Shown piece by piece: positions 61,965 through 64,000 of a DNA stretch of 64,000 nucleotides. Made by a program: the position numbers and the translations under genes. The DNA lies in NCBI GenBank assembly GCA_023416735.1, contig JAEZGX010000019.1, forward strand, positions 1 through 64,000, in the 5' to 3' direction. Positions within the stretch are counted from its first letter, which is position 1. Each line of letters begins with the position of its first letter. The DNA comes from Verrucomicrobiota bacterium. Lineage in GTDB: Bacteria > Verrucomicrobiota > Verrucomicrobiia > Opitutales > Opitutaceae. The notes under the pieces were generated by a model. It made no database searches. It was given only the letters and a program-made list of their open reading frames with translations, and was not told the origin of the DNA.

Positions 61965-63170
61965 ATGAACTTGGCGCAACTCAGACAAGCAGGACATTGG
62001 CCGACGCTGCTGACGTCGTTTCTCTACTTCGACGTCAGCTTCATGGTGTGGACGATTCTGGGTGCGTTGGGCGCGATGATTGCGCCGGCGCTGGGGCTCA
62101 GTGCGCAGGAAAAGTTTCTGATGGTATCGACGCCGATTCTCGCGGGCGCGTTCCTGCGGATCGTGTTGAGCTTGCTCGTGGATCGCATCGGGACGAAGCG
62201 CACGGGATTGCTGGCGCAGGTGGTGGTGATGCTCGGGCTGGCCGTGGCGTGGAAGGCGGGGCTTTCGACGCTGGGGCAGGCGCTCGCGCTGGGAGTGGTG
62301 TTGGGACTGGCCGGGGCGAGTTTCGCGGTCGCACTGCCGCAGTCGGGGCGGTGGTATCCGCCGCATTTACAAGGCGTGGTGCTCGGTTTGGCGGGCGCGG
62401 GAAATGTCGGCGTGGTGATCGATCATCTCGCGGCGCCGAGGATTGCGGCGGTGTATGGGTGGCAGGCGGTGTTTGGCGCGGCGCTGATTCCGTTGGCGAT
62501 CGCGTTCGTGCTCTACGCGGTGTTCTCGAAGGAGCCGCCGGGGGAGTTCAAAAAGAAGACGCTGTCGGATTACGTGAAGCTGCTGCGGGAGCGCGACGCG
62601 CACTGGTTTTGTTTGTTCTACACGATCAGCTTTGGCGGGTTCGTGGGACTCGCGACGGCGTTCGCGATTTATTTTCGCGATGAGTTTGGGTTGGCGCCGG
62701 TGCAGGCGGGAGAGTTCGCGGCGTTCTGCACGTTGGTGGGTGCGCTGGGGCGTCCGGTGGGAGGCGCGCTCGCGGATCGGTTGGGCGGGATTCGCGCGCT
62801 GGGGGTGTTTTACACGGTGGCGGCGATCGCGTTGGTGGCGGCGGCGATGTCGCGGAATTTGTGGATGTGCGGAGCGGCGTTCTTCGTGGCGTCGGGGGCG
62901 TTTGGGATGTGCAACGGATCGGTGTTTCAACTGCTGCCCCAGCGCTTCGCGAAGGACATCAGCGTGATGACCGGTCTCGTGGGTTGTGGCGGCGGCATCG
63001 GGGGATTCGTGCTGGGAATGATGTTCGGCGCGTCGAAGGAACACACCGGCAGCTACGTCACGGGGATTTTGTTGTTCGCGGGATTATGCGTGGTGGCGCT
63101 GGCCGGATTGAAGTTGGTGAAGACGCGGTGGCGGACAACGTGGGGCGCGCTCGCGGCGGCGCGGATTTAA
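61965..63170 (+). CDS. narK: Nitrate/nitrite transporter, NarK/NasA type (MFS)
   Basis: A 401-residue carrier with about 12 helices. MFS/NNP family features are MVWTILGALGAMIAP, LRIVLSLLVDRIGTKRTG and the glycine-rich nitrate signature region AGAGNVGVVIDH. Adjacent to nitrate-type binding proteins and, at the edge, the PP2C gene typical of nas loci. Probably nitrate uptake for assimilation. Confidence 0.9.
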   Translation: MNLAQLRQAGHWPTLLTSFLYFDVSFMVWTILGALGAMIAPALGLSAQEKFLMVSTPILAGAFLRIVLSLLVDRIGTKRTGLLAQVVVMLGLAVAWKAGLSTLGQALALGVVLGLAGASFAVALPQSGRWYPPHLQGVVLGLAGAGNVGVVIDHLAAPRIAAVYGWQAVFGAALIPLAIAFVLYAVFSKEPPGEFKKKTLSDYVKLLRERDAHWFCLFYTISFGGFVGLATAFAIYFRDEFGLAPVQAGEFAAFCTLVGALGRPVGGALADRLGGIRALGVFYTVAAIALVAAAMSRNLWMCGAAFFVASGAFGMCNGSVFQLLPQRFAKDISVMTGLVGCGGGIGGFVLGMMFGASKEHTGSYVTGILLFAGLCVVALAGLKLVKTRWRTTWGALAAARI

Positions 63171-63205
63171 GGAGGCGGATGATTTGAGGAGGACGAATTG
63201 ATCAC

Positions 63206-64000
63206 ATGAACGTTGTCCACTCAGGCTTCGCGCGAGCGGGGCGGGAAAACAAACCGTGCGATGATGCGTGGGCGGTGGTGGAAGGACGCGGGGCGCTGGT
63301 GGCGGCGCTGGCGGATGGCGTGGGTTCCGCGCGCGAAGGCGGTGCGGCGGCGCGACGCGCGGTGGAGATGTTGACCGATTACGGCGTGGCGCGGCCGCGG
63401 GCGTGGAGTCCGCGACGAGCGCTGGCGGAGTTCGCCGCGCAGATCAACCGACAACTCCACCAGGAAGCGATGGAGCGTCACGGTTCGCCGGAACTCGTGT
63501 GCACCCTGAGCGCGGTGGTGATCGAAGGCGGGTGGCTTTACGGCTGCAACCTGGGCGACTCGCCGGTGTTTCACTGGCGCGAGGGAAAACTGCGAACCTT
63601 GTCGGCGCGGCATGCGCTGGCGGAGCCGGGGATGGAGCACGGGCTGACGCGGGCGATCGGTCTCGAGCTGCATGCGGAGCCGGAGTTTTTCGAACTCGAG
63701 CTCGCGAATGGCGACGTGGTGTTGCTGTGCTCCGATGGCGTGACGGCGAACGTCGATGCAGCGCGGTTGACGGCGCTGCTGGCTCGAGGTGCGACGGCGC
63801 GGTCGGTCGTGCTCGAGGCGCACGTCGGCGCGATGGAAGGTGAGCACGTGCTCGACGACGCATCGGCGATCGTGCTCGAGATTGTCGATCGGGGACGATC
63901 CGCGGGCGCGGATGCGCAGCGGCTCGAGGTGGCGGGAACGTTGCGGGCGGGCGAGGTGATCGACGGGCACAGGCTGGTGCGATCGCTCGATCCGCATGAA
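63206..64000 (+). CDS. PP2C-type protein phosphatase, probably fused to a kinase; cut by window edge
   Basis: At least 265 residues, continuing past the window end. Metal-binding PP2C motifs are AALADGVGSAREGG, CNLGDSPVF, LLCSDGVTANV and DDASAIVLEI. The last residues, AGEVIDGHRLVRSLDPHE, look like the start of a Ser/Thr kinase domain, so the full protein is likely the bifunctional phosphatase/kinase found beside narK/nasA and nirB (PA1782 type, from memory). A GGAGGA ribosome site precedes ATG 63206. Confidence 0.85.
   Translation, partial: MNVVHSGFARAGRENKPCDDAWAVVEGRGALVAALADGVGSAREGGAAARRAVEMLTDYGVARPRAWSPRRALAEFAAQINRQLHQEAMERHGSPELVCTLSAVVIEGGWLYGCNLGDSPVFHWREGKLRTLSARHALAEPGMEHGLTRAIGLELHAEPEFFELELANGDVVLLCSDGVTANVDAARLTALLARGATARSVVLEAHVGAMEGEHVLDDASAIVLEIVDRGRSAGADAQRLEVAGTLRAGEVIDGHRLVRSLDPHE

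Overview
The window looks like a chromosomal segment of a high-GC member of the Verrucomicrobiota, most likely family Opitutaceae. This is judged from overall gene content: TonB-dependent receptors beside LacI regulators of a verrucomicrobial type, a compact type II-C CRISPR-Cas9, an AlgB/KinB-like pair, a membrane pyrophosphatase, and many purine-rich intergenic repeats. No rRNA or tRNA was seen, so the placement is inference. Bases 1-73 are homopolymer-rich and may be a contig-end artefact.

Layout. 116-5544 (+): sigma-54 response regulator, its histidine kinase and a secreted prolyl oligopeptidase. 5665-9949 (-): a four-gene module matching SxtJ, a SxtI-type carbamoyltransferase, SxtK/DUF5989 and an SGNH/TPR protein. 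10087-16878: TonB receptor, two overlapping LacI regulators and an MFS transporter, resembling a nutrient uptake locus. 16953-17992: two small unknown genes. 18021-23168: complete type II-C CRISPR-Cas, with an 8-repeat array, cas2, cas1, cas9 and a candidate tracrRNA antisense to the cas9 leader. 23464-33216: housekeeping genes (mdh, DAHP synthase, ygfZ, HU, galK, TonB-like, prepilin peptidase, aroE, SirB1-like, yggS). 33281-40971: LysR, thioredoxin-like protein and a deoxyribose/ribose block (deoC, aldehyde dehydrogenase, POT transporter, short aldehyde dehydrogenase, ribokinase), interrupted by a 427-bp inverted-repeat cassette encoding a GxxExxY PD-(D/E)XK protein. 41099-47574: LytS/LytTR pair with a NatAB-like ABC exporter, then a hybrid kinase with an ethylene-receptor-like sensor domain. 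47711-55463: coiled-coil, membrane and small enzyme genes. 55683-58115: membrane pyrophosphatase. 58288-64000: nitrate assimilation locus (LysR, two NrtA/NasS-type binding proteins, NarK transporter, and a PP2C gene cut by the window edge).

How parts work together. The CRISPR genes form one minus-strand operon. The array and tracrRNA are best read on the plus strand, because the antirepeat, three hairpins and U-tract line up only in that orientation. The deoC block could convert deoxyribose/ribose phosphates and the resulting aldehydes; its two aldehyde dehydrogenase genes together look like a split ALDH16. Across the window, short tandem repeats begin within 0-17 bp of stop codons. One such family forms the terminal inverted repeats of the GxxExxY cassette, suggesting a small mobile or repeat-spreading system.
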